From Sulfuriferula sp. (GTDB taxonomy: Bacteria; Pseudomonadota; Gammaproteobacteria; Burkholderiales; Sulfuriferulaceae), in NCBI GenBank assembly GCA_031291235.1, contig JARLJL010000002.1:186001-250000 (forward strand): a stretch of 64,000 bases of DNA. The letters run 5' to 3'. Under the pieces are notes generated by a model. That model had not been told where the DNA came from, did not search any database, and saw only the letters and a program-made list of their open reading frames with translations. Position 1 is the first letter of the stretch. Every line of letters begins with the position of its first letter. The position numbers and the translations under genes were made by a program. This document shows positions 63,417 through 64,000 of this stretch, one piece after another.

Positions 63417-64000
63417 TGCTAGTGTTGCGTTCGGCTCTGTTTCTATTGCTCCAGTCGGTGTTGACCATCGTGTTTGCAATCTTTGCGTTGTTTACTTTCC
63501 CGTTTTCATCGTTGATGCGCTATCGCGTCATTACCGGCTGGAATCGTTCGGTAGTGTGGTTGGCGCGCTGGATATGCGGTATACGCTACCGGGTTGTCGG
63601 TATGGAGAATCTGCCTGCTGCGCCGTCGATTATCATGGCGAAGCACCAGTCAGCCTGGGAAACGATCGCGCTGCCGATATTGTTGCCGCCGATGGCGATC
63701 GTCCTGAAACGCGAATTGCTGCGTATCCCGTTTTTCGGCTGGGGGATGGCGATGCTGTCGCCGATAGCCATTGATCGCGGCGATGGGCGGGCTGCGTTAA
63801 AACAGATTGCGGAACAAGGCAAACAACGTCTGGCGGACGGGCTGGGCGTGCTGATTTTTCCGGAAGGTACGCGCGTTGCGGCGGGTACGGTAGGCAAATA
63901 TGGTATCGGCGGAGCCTGGCTGGCAACGCATGCCAGCGCGCTGGTTGTACCCGTTGCACATAATGCCGGCGAATTGTGGCCGAAGAATGCATTGCTGAAA
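63416..64000 (+). CDS. plsC: 1-acyl-glycerol-3-phosphate acyltransferase (PlsC), partial at window end
   Basis: The first 195 residues of a membrane acyltransferase. One or two N-terminal helices (LVLRSALFLLLQSVLTIVFA) precede the motif H-x4-E in KHQSAWE (H-x4-D in most relatives), IDRGDGRAAL and FPEGTR. It adds the second acyl chain to make phosphatidic acid. The frame stays open to the last base and the C-terminus lies outside the window. gmhB-plsC order is common in betaproteobacteria. Confidence 0.93.
   Translation, partial: MLVLRSALFLLLQSVLTIVFAIFALFTFPFSSLMRYRVITGWNRSVVWLARWICGIRYRVVGMENLPAAPSIIMAKHQSAWETIALPILLPPMAIVLKRELLRIPFFGWGMAMLSPIAIDRGDGRAALKQIAEQGKQRLADGLGVLIFPEGTRVAAGTVGKYGIGGAWLATHASALVVPVAHNAGELWPKNALLK

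Overview
The window is chromosomal DNA from a Gram-negative betaproteobacterium. The best guess is Nitrosomonadales (Gallionella, Sideroxydans or Sulfuriferula relatives), but I could not test this against a database. Support comes from the gene order dacA-ybeD-lipB-lipA next to rlpA-rodA-mrdA-mreDCB, the blocks rsmB-DUF4390-ntrYX and gmhB-plsC, the gatCAB amidotransferase, and lipoproteins and SecB typical of a diderm cell. Coding density is high, GC is moderate, and I recognised no rRNA, tRNA, CRISPR array or intact transposon.

Region 1 (0-14 kb) is mainly nitrate uptake and its control: a NarK-type transporter, a PP2C phosphatase-protein kinase fusion, a NasT-type ANTAR antiterminator and, after a large c-di-GMP enzyme, the ABC transporter genes nrtA, nrtB and nrtD behind a near-perfect sigma-54 promoter. 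A PACE efflux gene, a 33-residue membrane peptide with its own terminator, two small secreted proteins, the helicase DbpA and a frameshifted RhuM remnant follow.

Region 2 (14-30 kb) has an M48 protease/DUF898 pair, gpsA-SH3-secB, and then a split set of genes resembling mycobacterial decaprenyl-phosphoryl-arabinose synthesis and use: GT39-type glycosyltransferase, DprE1-like oxidase, DprE2-like reductase, HAD phosphatase, and further on a UbiA-type prenyltransferase and a YbhN-like membrane protein. Two signalling genes (PAS-GGDEF-EAL and an Aer-like chemoreceptor) lie between the two arms. A calcium/proton antiporter gene closes the region.

Region 3 (30-36 kb) has a DUF5996 gene, the ergothioneine pair egtB-egtD, and an apparently acquired AT-richer segment with an ankyrin-repeat lipoprotein and a second lipoprotein, flanked by gene debris.

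Region 4 (36-64 kb) is mostly conserved housekeeping: lipoate synthesis, cell-wall elongation and shape, gatCAB, pyrE, exonuclease III, an AmpG-like permease, rsmB, an NtrY/NtrX-like two-component pair whose regulator lacks the AAA+ domain, a PfkB sugar/nucleoside kinase, a secreted zinc phospholipase C, an NDUFA9-like NAD(P)-binding protein, cca, gmhB and the start of plsC.
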